Source: Bacillota bacterium
Lineage (GTDB): Bacteria; Bacillota; Clostridia; Lachnospirales; Lachnospiraceae
Direction of reading: 5' to 3'
Assembly (NCBI GenBank): GCA_023411215.1
Contig: JAEYOY010000001.1
Location: forward strand, 98,889-162,888
Length of the DNA: 64,000 nt
A model generated the notes under the pieces. That model was not told where the DNA came from. It saw nothing but the letters and a program-made list of their open reading frames with translations, and did no database searches. Position numbers and translations under genes: made by a program. Positions 8,195 to 16,111 of the stretch are shown one piece after another (the first letter of the stretch is position 1; every line of letters starts with the position of its first letter).

Positions 8195-9861
8195 ACCTTA
8201 AAACAACTACCACCAACAAATTCTTTTAATATTGAATTTTTCGGTACTGTCTCACTGGGTGCACCAATGAAATAATCCAAAAACTTCAGTAATCTCTTTG
8301 CTTCCACATACTCCTGACAATTTCGATCAATTCCAAATAAAATCGGTTCTGCATACTGTTTTAATACGGCCAGCTCATAGATCAATGCCGAATTGAACAT
8401 TACATCCGCATCCTCCTGGAAGGGGAAAATATTCTCATCCTCACCGCGTCTGACGGAAGGCCACATAGAAATCGTTTTCTGAGCGGAAGCTCCTCTTGTT
8501 CTTGCATCTCTGACCATTCTTCGGAGCAGTCGCCCGTCAGTGGTAGGAATACGATTATGCTCATCAATATTTAACTGGGTCAATGCACTAATATAAATCT
8601 TAAACTTACTTTCTCTCGGCAGCGAATGGGATAATGCATCATTCAAACCATGAATCCCCTCAATCACCAGGATATCGTCCGTACCCAAGGTCAGAAAATC
8701 TCCTTTATACTCCCGCTTCCCACTCACAAAGTTGAAAATCGGCATTTCTACCGTCCTGCCATCCAACAGTTCATTCATATCCTTATTGAATTGTTCAATA
8801 TCAATTGCTTCCAATGCCTCGAAATTAAAATTGCCATCCGCATCCTTCGGAGTCTTTTCCCGTTCAACGAAATAATTATCCACTGCAATCGGATGCGGCT
8901 TTAAGCCATGGGCTTTCAGCTGTATACTTAACCGATGTGAAAATGTAGTCTTACCCGAGGAAGATGGTCCGGCTATCATGATGAATTTCTTTCCACCCGC
9001 TTTCTTGATACTTTCAGCGATATCACTAATTTTCTTCTCTTGAAGTGCCTCCTGAACCAAAATTAATTCATTCAGATTCCCCTTTGATATCACATCATTG
9101 AGTGCACCCACATTAGGAATATCCATCATCTGCGCCCATTGATTCGCTTCCTTCAAGGTAACATACAGCTTCGGTTGATTAACAAAAGGTTCTACTACGG
9201 ATGGATTCTTCTTATTGGGCAGTAATAGCAGTAAGCCACCATCATAAAGCATGAGATCAAAACATTTCAGCATACCTGAACTTGGCGGCATATAACCATA
9301 ATAATAATCCTCGAAGCCGTCAAGGCTGTATATATTAGCCTTGGATACTCTACGATAGCGGAATAATTTCTCCTTATCATACATGCGATAGCGACGGAAC
9401 AGCTCAATCGCATCATCTGTTCCGATACTACGTTTCATAAACGGGATGTCTCTTTGGACTATATCCGTCATACGCTTCTTAATTGCCAGAATACGATCCT
9501 CCGTCATCGGAAATTTCCCCTGATAATCGCAATACAATCCGCTACTAATTGCATATTCCACAGATACCTTCTTTACATTTTCATTACCGAACTCCGAATA
9601 AATCGCCTTAAGCATGACCAGTACCATACCCCGTTGATAGGTCTTGCTGCCAGCATCCTCACTTACCGTTACAAAACGGATCGAACAATTATCATTTACA
9701 CGCTTAAACAGCTCCCGTAATTTATTATTCACGAAAGCCAATATAATCTGACTGTTATACTCCTTTTGAAAATCTCTGCTGATATCTAAAAGTGACGTAC
9801 CGCTGGGATATTCATAACTCATACCGTTAATTTCAACCTTAATCAAATGCTTTGCTTCCAT
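8191..9861 (-). CDS. TGS-domain nucleoside (uridine) kinase
   Basis: 556 aa. The N-terminal part (about 1-60) is a TGS-like domain, followed by a region resembling the second additional domain of threonyl-tRNA synthetase. From about residue 290 there is a phosphoribulokinase/uridine-kinase domain with P-loop GPSSSGKTT (298-306), and VDNYFVERE, IEGIHGLND and RRMVRDARTRG downstream. Members phosphorylate uridine/cytidine or remain untested; the tRNA-synthetase-like front end is characteristic of this Firmicutes family. The ATG at 9861 has AAGGGG 8 bases upstream, better than the GTG at 9870. It is last in the dnaG-rpoD-trmK run, 17 bases after trmK, and ends GGSCFKV inside the rnpB 3' end. Confidence 0.85.
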   Translation of the reverse strand: MEAKHLIKVEINGMSYEYPSGTSLLDISRDFQKEYNSQIILAFVNNKLRELFKRVNDNCSIRFVTVSEDAGSKTYQRGMVLVMLKAIYSEFGNENVKKVSVEYAISSGLYCDYQGKFPMTEDRILAIKKRMTDIVQRDIPFMKRSIGTDDAIELFRRYRMYDKEKLFRYRRVSKANIYSLDGFEDYYYGYMPPSSGMLKCFDLMLYDGGLLLLLPNKKNPSVVEPFVNQPKLYVTLKEANQWAQMMDIPNVGALNDVISKGNLNELILVQEALQEKKISDIAESIKKAGGKKFIMIAGPSSSGKTTFSHRLSIQLKAHGLKPHPIAVDNYFVEREKTPKDADGNFNFEALEAIDIEQFNKDMNELLDGRTVEMPIFNFVSGKREYKGDFLTLGTDDILVIEGIHGLNDALSHSLPRESKFKIYISALTQLNIDEHNRIPTTDGRLLRRMVRDARTRGASAQKTISMWPSVRRGEDENIFPFQEDADVMFNSALIYELAVLKQYAEPILFGIDRNCQEYVEAKRLLKFLDYFIGAPSETVPKNSILKEFVGGSCFKV

Positions 9862-9878
9862 ATATATCACCCCTTATT

Positions 9879-10592
9879 TTATTTATAGTATTCCAACCCA
9901 CAACGAATCAAAGCGATCTTCTCTTCTATCTCTTTTTCCCTGGCCATTGCATTCTCAGTCTGCTCTGCCCTTAGGGTCCGAAGAATATTCTCACATAGTT
10001 CAAAATCCCATAGGAGGAATTCCCGAAGGACCGGATGCTTTTCCTCTAATAAAAGTCTACCGTAATAAAAATGCTCCTTCTTAGTAAGCTCATAATGATC
10101 CTGTTCTGATACCATACCTTTCGAAATAGCTTTCATCATCATATAGAATTTGCCATCGTCCTTAACCATGTTCTCTCTGACAATCATAAAATTCAGATCC
10201 TGTAGCTTGCTCCTGACTTTATTGATTTCTGACTGAGGTTGTAGAATCAGCTCCTTTACCTTCTGCACAAGCTCCAGTCTCTCTTCAAGAATTTGTATCA
10301 TTAAAGCGCCTCCCATTCCGGCAATCAAAATGGTATCCACTTCTTCCTCCAGTAATTTCTCCAAGCCATTGGAGCGACGGGTCTCTATTTGCTTAGAATA
10401 ACCATATTTCTCTATATTGTCTTTCGCTCGGTCAATCGGCCCCTGATTCACATCCATAGCAATGACCTTATCTGCTATCTCCTTCTCTATCAGATAAATT
10501 GATGTATAAGCATGATCACACCCCACATCAGCTACCCTTCTACCCGGAGTAACCAGACTGGCCACCGCCTGTAAGCGCTTTGAAAGTTGCAT
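9879..10592 (-). CDS. trmK: tRNA (adenine(22)-N1)-methyltransferase
   Basis: 237 aa SAM-dependent methyltransferase of the TrmK family, which methylates A22 in the D-loop region of some tRNAs. Motif I is VADVGCDHAYTSIYLIEK (about residues 19-36); the family-specific segments IAMDVNQGPIDRAKDNI, RRSNGLEKL, IAGMGGALM and LILQPQSEINKVR are all present. The start has GGAGATAT upstream of the ATG. It is typically found after rpoD in Firmicutes, as here, although a gap of about 450 bases separates them. A C-terminal coiled-coil-like helical tail is normal for the family. Confidence 0.9.
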   Translation of the reverse strand: MQLSKRLQAVASLVTPGRRVADVGCDHAYTSIYLIEKEIADKVIAMDVNQGPIDRAKDNIEKYGYSKQIETRRSNGLEKLLEEEVDTILIAGMGGALMIQILEERLELVQKVKELILQPQSEINKVRSKLQDLNFMIVRENMVKDDGKFYMMMKAISKGMVSEQDHYELTKKEHFYYGRLLLEEKHPVLREFLLWDFELCENILRTLRAEQTENAMAREKEIEEKIALIRCGLEYYK

Positions 10593-11042
10593 ACATATCT
10601 CCGTTTCTATATCATTTAATTACTTCACAGGTTCTTCTAGCTGCCACTTCACGGTCTCCAGGCAGCTCAGAGAATCTATGATATTTAATATATATTATCA
10701 TTATTTCCGACTGATTTCCACATAAGTTTTCCTCGTAAAAGGTTATATTCATCCCATATAAATTAAGCACCCATAACCGATAAGCATGTTTAATAAGTTC
10801 TAGCGCTTTTGCATGAATACAATAAGTTTGCACATACTCACTTTGCTTCCGTGCAAATACACTATTCGGAAGACAACCCCACTTCTCACATTTGCTTATT
10901 CAAAAAAGCAGGGCTGTCTTGTACCATCCCAAAAATCGGTTCTTCACTATCCGATCTGCAGGAGCATATAAGACTGCCCTTCTCCAATGAATTCTATATT
11001 CTATATTCTATATATACGGTCCGTAAAGCTTTAAATACCCTT
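10593..11042. other. 450-bp gap between rpoD and trmK
   Basis: No supported gene. It holds a hairpin with arms AAGACAACCC (10870-10879) and GGGCTGTCTT (10911-10920), which on the minus strand follows rpoD and could attenuate or end that transcript, and a short A+T-rich near-tandem ATTCTAT run at about 10990-11010. Confidence 0.4.
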
Positions 11043-12140
11043 CTATTCTAAATAGTCCTTTAACTTTCTGCTTCTGCTAGGATGCCTTAGCTTTCGAAGT
11101 GCCTTTGCTTCTATCTGTCGAATACGCTCTCTGGTTACATTAAATTCCTTGCCCACCTCTTCCAACGTACGTGCACGCCCGTCATCCAAACCAAAGCGCA
11201 GTCTGAGAACCTTTTGTTCCCTCTCGGTTAAGGTTCCTAGAACCTCAACCAGCTGTTCCTTTAACAGGGTAAAAGCAGCTGCATCTGCTGGTACCGGTAC
11301 GTTATCATCCTGAATGAAATCGCCTAAATGACTGTCCTCTTCTTCGCCGATTGGAGTCTCAAGAGAAACCGGTTCCTGAGAAATCTTTTGTATCTCGCGA
11401 ACTCTGTCTACTGGCAGATTCATTACCTCACTGATTTCCTCCGGAGAAGGCTCTCGTCCTAACTCCTGCAGAAGCTGACGCTGAACACGGGTTAATTTAT
11501 TGATAGTCTCTACCATATGAACCGGAATACGAATTGTTCTAGCCTGGTCTGCAATTGCTCTTGTGATAGCTTGTCTGATCCACCAGGTAGCATAAGTACT
11601 AAACTTGAAACCCTTGCGATAATCAAACTTCTCTACAGCCTTGATAAGGCCAAGGTTTCCCTCCTGGATTAAATCCAGGAACAGCATTCCTCTACCTACA
11701 TATCGTTTAGCAATACTTACAACCAGACGAAGGTTTGCTTCCGCTAGACGTTTCCTGGCGTAGTCATCGTCTCTATCCTCCATCATTCTTGCAAGCTCAA
11801 TCTCTTCATCCGCACTCAATAAAGGAACCTTACCGATCTCCTTCAGGTACATACGGACAGGATCTTCTATGCTGATTCCCTCTGGAATCGTCAGATCCAG
11901 GGGCTCGATCTCTTCATCACCCTCCAGGATGATGTCTTCTTCATCCTCTTCGGAAATTCTTAGAACATCGACGTTATGCTTGTCCAAAAAATCGTAGATC
12001 TTCTCAATCCGCCCGGGGTCAAGCTCCATATCTGCAAAGAAATCATTTACTTCCTGAAACTCGAGGACATTCTTCTTTTTTTCGGCAAAAACTAATAACT
12101 CCTTAAGCCTTTCCGTAAACTTAATTATACTTTCGTCCAT
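11043..12140 (-). CDS. rpoD: Housekeeping RNA polymerase sigma factor
   Basis: 365 aa primary sigma-70 (SigA). It has region 1.1-like helices, region 1.2 (DPVRMYLKEIGKVPLLSADEE), region 2 with the core-binding and -10-melting segment (GNLGLIKAVEKFDYRKGFKFSTYATWWIRQAI), region 3, and region 4 with the -35-binding helix (EEVGKEFNVTRERIRQIEAKALRKL). There is no long non-conserved insert between 1.2 and 2, as in Gram-positive SigA. AAGGA lies before the ATG. It follows dnaG by 136 bases, the classic macromolecular-synthesis arrangement. It will recognise the TTGACA-17-TATAAT promoters seen in this window. Confidence 0.97.
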   Translation of the reverse strand: MDESIIKFTERLKELLVFAEKKKNVLEFQEVNDFFADMELDPGRIEKIYDFLDKHNVDVLRISEEDEEDIILEGDEEIEPLDLTIPEGISIEDPVRMYLKEIGKVPLLSADEEIELARMMEDRDDDYARKRLAEANLRLVVSIAKRYVGRGMLFLDLIQEGNLGLIKAVEKFDYRKGFKFSTYATWWIRQAITRAIADQARTIRIPVHMVETINKLTRVQRQLLQELGREPSPEEISEVMNLPVDRVREIQKISQEPVSLETPIGEEEDSHLGDFIQDDNVPVPADAAAFTLLKEQLVEVLGTLTEREQKVLRLRFGLDDGRARTLEEVGKEFNVTRERIRQIEAKALRKLRHPSRSRKLKDYLE

Positions 12141-12276
12141 AGATAATCCTTCCTTCTTCGACTCTTTTTATATTTTAACCATCATTTGATGAAATATGCA
12201 ATTCCTGTATATGCCCAGCGCTTCGATCTATCTGACTCCTGTTAATGATAGATAGTACGATCGCGGACTTTTATAG

Positions 12277-14070
12277 TCATGAATTCGTAAAGGTGATACT
12301 ACGTTTCTTTAGTTCTGTCTTCTCAGCAATAATTTTCATCAATAAAGCCGTATCATTTACTTCGATCGCTTTTTGGCTCTGCATATCAAGGCTGTTTTCC
12401 TTTAGTCTCATTACAGTATCGGTTAAGGCCTTATGCCATCCGGACTCATCCATATCGCCATGTATCCCTGCTGAAAACAGCGCCGCTACCTCTGATTGTT
12501 CCTCTTTACTTTCGAAGCAGTTAATAATTTTTGCAGGATTTACCGCTTGTTCCCTCTCATACTGATCAAATACAAGTCTGGCAACCTCTTTATAGATACC
12601 CTCGGTAAAATCCTCCGGTCCCAGAATCCCTTTAATCTTATCGAACAAGGTTATGTCTTCAATGAGCCAGGTTAACATTAGCCTCTGGGACTTAGACATT
12701 CCATTCTCTGGTCCTTTTCTGTTTCTAGTTGCTTCACCTCTGGACTCCTTCGGTTCATTTAGTCCGACAACAATCTGGGAGCCAATCTTATTCACCAGCC
12801 TGCGAAGCTGCTCCACATCAATCTGATATGATTTAGCTACGGCATCGATATAAAAATTCCGTTCCAGCTCTTCACTAAAACCAGTAAGTCTTCTTGCGGT
12901 TTCATGGAAGAACTTCGTCTTCTGCTCCGGATCTGCCAGATCATATTCCCTCTGAAGTACATCTATCTCGAAGAAGAAGCTGCTTCTTGCCTCAGTAATT
13001 CTTTTCTGGAATTCCTCCGCTCCGAGAGCCTTAATAAACTCATCCGGATCCTTATAGGGCTTCATATTAATTACTTTAATCGACAACCCGACCTCCTTTA
13101 GAATCGGTATTGCACGAAGCGCGGCCTGGGTTCCTGCCTGATCGTTGTCGAAGGTTAATAACACTTCATTGGTATATCGCTTTAGCAGGTTGGCATGGAA
13201 GCCGGTAAAAGCGGTTCCAAGCGCTGCCACTGCATTGGTAAATCCTGCTTGGTGCAATGCAATAACATCCATGTAACCCTCACAGATCAAAAAATAAGTC
13301 TTTCTGGAGGCTTTTGCAAAATTCAAACCATAAAGATTACGGCTTTTTTCAAAGATTCTTGTCTCCGGGGTATTGAGGTACTTGGGCACCTCCGGACCTG
13401 CGTTGCCCATAACACGTCCACCAAATCCAATGACGCGATGATTGGCATCCATGATCGGAAACATGACTCGATCCCGGAATTTATCTCTTCCACCCAGACG
13501 TTCATCGATTGTAACCAATCCTGTCTGAGATAAAAACTCATCCTCATACCCTGCCTTCTTCAGATAACGATACAAATCATCACTATAGCGATTTGAATAG
13601 CCTAGTCCAAAATGTTTTATTGTATCTTCGGATAATCCTCTCTTTATCAAATAATCGTAAGCAGCTTGTCCTTCCAAATTCTTAAACTGGTAATAAAAAT
13701 ACATAGCCGCCTGCTTATTTATTTCCAAAAGTCTTCCCTTTAAGTCGGATTGACGTCTCTGTTCCTCACTTAGCTCCTGCTCTGGAAGAGCTATTCCGGC
13801 CCGCTCTGCAAGAAATCGTAACGCTTCCAGAAAGGTATAGTTCTCATACTCCATAACAAAGGTAAAAACATTTCCGCCCACCCCACAGCCAAAGCAGTGA
13901 TACATCTGTTTTGATGCGCTGACTGAAAAAGAGGGGGTTTTCTCATTATGAAATGGGCAGAGTCCCATGTGATTACTACCCTTTTTCTGTAATCTTATGT
14001 AGGAGCCGATAACGCTTACAATATCATTTCTGCTTCTTATTTCTTCTAATAACTCGTCCGAATATAACAT
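12277..14070 (-). CDS. dnaG: DNA primase
   Basis: 597 aa primase that lays RNA primers for replication. The CHC2 zinc finger uses Cys38, His41, Cys59 and Cys62 (CPFHNEKT ... YHCFGCG). The catalytic core has the conserved RVMFPIMD and GFGGR segments and a Toprim domain with EGYMDV and the DNDQAG metal-binding motif. The C-terminal helical part binds DnaB helicase. GGAGGAG sits 6-7 bases before the ATG. It heads the dnaG-rpoD operon; the MITE-like copy C lies just upstream. Confidence 0.97.
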   Translation of the reverse strand: MLYSDELLEEIRSRNDIVSVIGSYIRLQKKGSNHMGLCPFHNEKTPSFSVSASKQMYHCFGCGVGGNVFTFVMEYENYTFLEALRFLAERAGIALPEQELSEEQRRQSDLKGRLLEINKQAAMYFYYQFKNLEGQAAYDYLIKRGLSEDTIKHFGLGYSNRYSDDLYRYLKKAGYEDEFLSQTGLVTIDERLGGRDKFRDRVMFPIMDANHRVIGFGGRVMGNAGPEVPKYLNTPETRIFEKSRNLYGLNFAKASRKTYFLICEGYMDVIALHQAGFTNAVAALGTAFTGFHANLLKRYTNEVLLTFDNDQAGTQAALRAIPILKEVGLSIKVINMKPYKDPDEFIKALGAEEFQKRITEARSSFFFEIDVLQREYDLADPEQKTKFFHETARRLTGFSEELERNFYIDAVAKSYQIDVEQLRRLVNKIGSQIVVGLNEPKESRGEATRNRKGPENGMSKSQRLMLTWLIEDITLFDKIKGILGPEDFTEGIYKEVARLVFDQYEREQAVNPAKIINCFESKEEQSEVAALFSAGIHGDMDESGWHKALTDTVMRLKENSLDMQSQKAIEVNDTALLMKIIAEKTELKKRSITFTNS

Positions 14071-14122
14071 TATGCGCTCCTCCCATCTAGCTATAATTCT
14101 AGCTCATTCATATCATTTAATA

Positions 14123-14203
14123 TAACTATTCAAAACAGGCTCTAAAACTCCAAGGATTTACTCTGGGTTTGCATCATTCAATTTATGATGCTATGAATAG
14201 TTA
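14123..14203 (-). repeat. MITE-like element, copy C (family 1, short, inverted)
   Basis: 81 bp with perfect 10-bp terminal inverted repeats TAACTATTCA / TGAATAGTTA. Read on the plus strand it aligns with the reverse complement of the right half of copies A and B (AACAGGCTC, GGATTT-CTC, GTTTGCATCATTC). It therefore looks like an internally deleted copy in the opposite orientation. It lies between dgt and dnaG. Confidence 0.7.
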
Positions 14204-14238
14204 TTATTTATGATTATAACAATATATATGCTACTTTC

Positions 14239-15261
14239 TTAATATACACTCCAAGCGGAGGGAATCATTAAATCTTTAAATTTCGTAACCGCGTAACGAT
14301 CAGTCATTCCTGCAATATAATCGCATACAACGCGGTAAGGTGGTTCATCCAATGTCTTCATCCTCTGTAGATATTCCTCCGGAAGCTTCTCCAAATGCTC
14401 TAAGTAATAAAGAAATAAGGTCTCCAGAAGGCGTTCTGCCTGTTCCTCCTGGTTCTTTGCTTTTTTATTTGTATAGACACTTTGAAACATGAATGCCCTC
14501 AACTTCTTCATTGCCATAAGGATATCTGGAGACATGATGATATCGTTTTTATTCTCACTGTTTGTTATAATATCATAAACTAGAGTATCCAATCTTTTTC
14601 CCAGATTATCTCCAAGAATATCAGTGAACTCCTTTGGTATCTCTTCTTCTCTGATAATCTGTCCACGGATTGCATCATCGATATCATGGTTGATATAAGC
14701 TATCTTATCACACAGCCTGACAATCTTACCCTCTAGAGTGGATGGATTTCCCTCTGTCTGATGGTGCCTTATCCCATCCCTGACTTCCTTCGTAAGGTTA
14801 AGACCCTTGCCGTGATTTTCCAATATTTCAACAACACGGATGCTCTGCAAATGATGCTGAAATCCTTCCGGGCATACCTTACTTAGAGCTCTCTCTCCGG
14901 CATGTCCAAATGGTGTATGTCCTAAGTCATGACTTAAGGCTATTGCCTCAGTCAAATCTTCATTAAGTAATAACGCCTTAGCTATCGTTCTAGCTATCTG
15001 CGATACTTCTAAGGTATGTGTCAGTCTGGTTCGGTAATGGTCACCCTCGGGTGCCAAAAAAACCTGAGTTTTATGCTTTAATCTGCGAAATGCCTTGGAA
15101 TGCAGGATACGATCCCGATCTCTTTGATATACCGGTCGGATATCACAGGGTTCTTCGTATCGGTCCCTACCAAGAGATTGGTCAGAAAATGCAGCATAGG
15201 GACAGAGTATCTCGTGTTCCCTAATTTCAAGCTTTTGTCTGATATTAATTCTTTGTTCCAT
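14239..15261 (-). CDS. dgt: dGTP triphosphohydrolase-like HD protein
   Basis: 340 aa from the ATG at 15261. HD-domain metal ligands are visible: H in LTHTLEVSQIART, the HD pair in ALSHDLGHTPFGHAGE, and a later D in LCDKIAYINHDIDDA. The family (dNTPase, Dgt type 2) hydrolyses dGTP and other dNTPs to nucleoside plus triphosphate, controlling dNTP pools. The frame is open 20 codons further upstream to 15321, but GGGAGGG directly before the 15261 ATG and the normal family start (MEQRINIRQKLEIREHEILCPYAAFS, given here in part) favour the shorter form. Immediately upstream of dnaG, a common order in Clostridia. Confidence 0.88.
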   Translation of the reverse strand: MEQRINIRQKLEIREHEILCPYAAFSDQSLGRDRYEEPCDIRPVYQRDRDRILHSKAFRRLKHKTQVFLAPEGDHYRTRLTHTLEVSQIARTIAKALLLNEDLTEAIALSHDLGHTPFGHAGERALSKVCPEGFQHHLQSIRVVEILENHGKGLNLTKEVRDGIRHHQTEGNPSTLEGKIVRLCDKIAYINHDIDDAIRGQIIREEEIPKEFTDILGDNLGKRLDTLVYDIITNSENKNDIIMSPDILMAMKKLRAFMFQSVYTNKKAKNQEEQAERLLETLFLYYLEHLEKLPEEYLQRMKTLDEPPYRVVCDYIAGMTDRYAVTKFKDLMIPSAWSVY

Positions 15262-15424
15262 CTCAATCCCTCCCTTACCAACTACCGCAACACGATGCTT
15301 AAAAGACGAATCTAAACTCATACTACTAATATTCTACACGTTACATCCATTTCCTTTTTTATTTTTAAACAAAATTTATGATATCATGATTGTATTTAGC
15401 TAACATACCTTAAGAAGAATACGT

Positions 15425-15550
15425 TAACGAAAGACGCCATAGACCTGATAATACTTTTCAGGTTGTACTATATAGCAGAAGGAGGCTTATGCACCATCGA
15501 ACGCATGGCGAAGAAACGTTCGACGATGAGTAAGCCTCAATTTTATTTCA
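15425..15550 (+). ncRNA. Candidate small structured RNA with terminator-like end
   Basis: The plus strand shows a hairpin CCTGA / TCAGG (about 15443-15462), then a long stem GAGGCTTA ... TAAGCCTC (about 15482-15538) enclosing TCGAACG / CGTTCGA, followed by AATTTTATTT. CGCCAT (about 15435) is complementary to ATGGCG in the apical loop (about 15504), which would allow a pseudoknot. There is no open frame and no rightward gene downstream, so a free-standing sRNA is more likely than a riboswitch. The promoter is unclear. No match to a known RNA class was recognised. Confidence 0.35.
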
Positions 15551-15701
15551 ATCGGTTATCAGAAGCATAATCAATAACAATCAATCAGTATGTAAGTACT
15601 TTATATTTAATATTATCACTCATTATGCGATATTTAACCACATAATCGGATGCTACAGCAATTCCTGAAACAGATTATCACTCGGATAACCATGAATTTC
15701 A

Positions 15702-15908
15702 TATTAACATGATATCTGCTACGCAGGTATTTTGTTAATATGTATTCAAAAATATTTGCTTCCCTGATACTTTGCTAATCAAGTATTCAAAAATATCTGC
15801 TTCCCTGATACTTTGCGAATCAAGTATTCAAAAAACATCTGCTTCTCTGGTACTTTGTTAATCTAGTATTCAAATAATTTCTGCTTCTTAGACTTTTTGT
15901 GAAGCAGG
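15702..15908. repeat. Array of 41-42-bp stem-loop repeats (family 2)
   Basis: Five consecutive units of 41-42 bp. A typical unit is ATTCAAAAATATCTGCTTCC followed by CTGATACTTTGCGAATCAAGT. Each has a weak stem (ATATCTGC against GCAGGTAT or its decayed form) around a TTC loop, and units are joined by AATCAAGT. The array ends against the stop codon of the Cys-rich gene. Similar arrays occur at 28436-28557, 40256-40335, 46770-46888 and 47096-47272. Unit and linker are both conserved, so it is not CRISPR. Confidence 0.7.
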
Positions 15909-15910
15909 CA

Positions 15911-16054
15911 TTAAATCTTTCCGCACTTATCCTTTGCTTGGCAAGAGGAACATCCGTCGCAACAGGATTTCCCTGCCTTCACATCCTTTGTTTTTTTATA
16001 TATTACATAACCAGTGTATCCAATAATCAAAATACCTAGAATAATACCTGCCAT
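15911..16054 (-). CDS. FeoB-associated Cys-rich membrane protein
   Basis: A 47-aa gene. It begins MAGIILGILIIGYTGYVIY, a single membrane helix, then a basic stretch, then a cysteine cluster (SCCDGCSSCQAKDKCGKI). This is the pattern of the small FeoB-associated Cys-rich family found directly after feoB in Firmicutes, thought to assist ferrous iron uptake or bind iron/FeS. GGAAGGAG lies 6-7 bases before the ATG. It follows feoB by 57 bases in the same operon. Confidence 0.9.
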   Translation of the reverse strand: MAGIILGILIIGYTGYVIYKKTKDVKAGKSCCDGCSSCQAKDKCGKI

Positions 16055-16111
16055 ATACTATTCTCCTTCCTTAATAAGTACATGTCACAGCTCCAAAATT
16101 AGAGCCAGGTT

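Noticed and set aside
15702..15908. CRISPR-like array
   Set aside because: Period about 41 bp, but the linker between hairpins is conserved from unit to unit, units are degenerate, and no cas genes are present.
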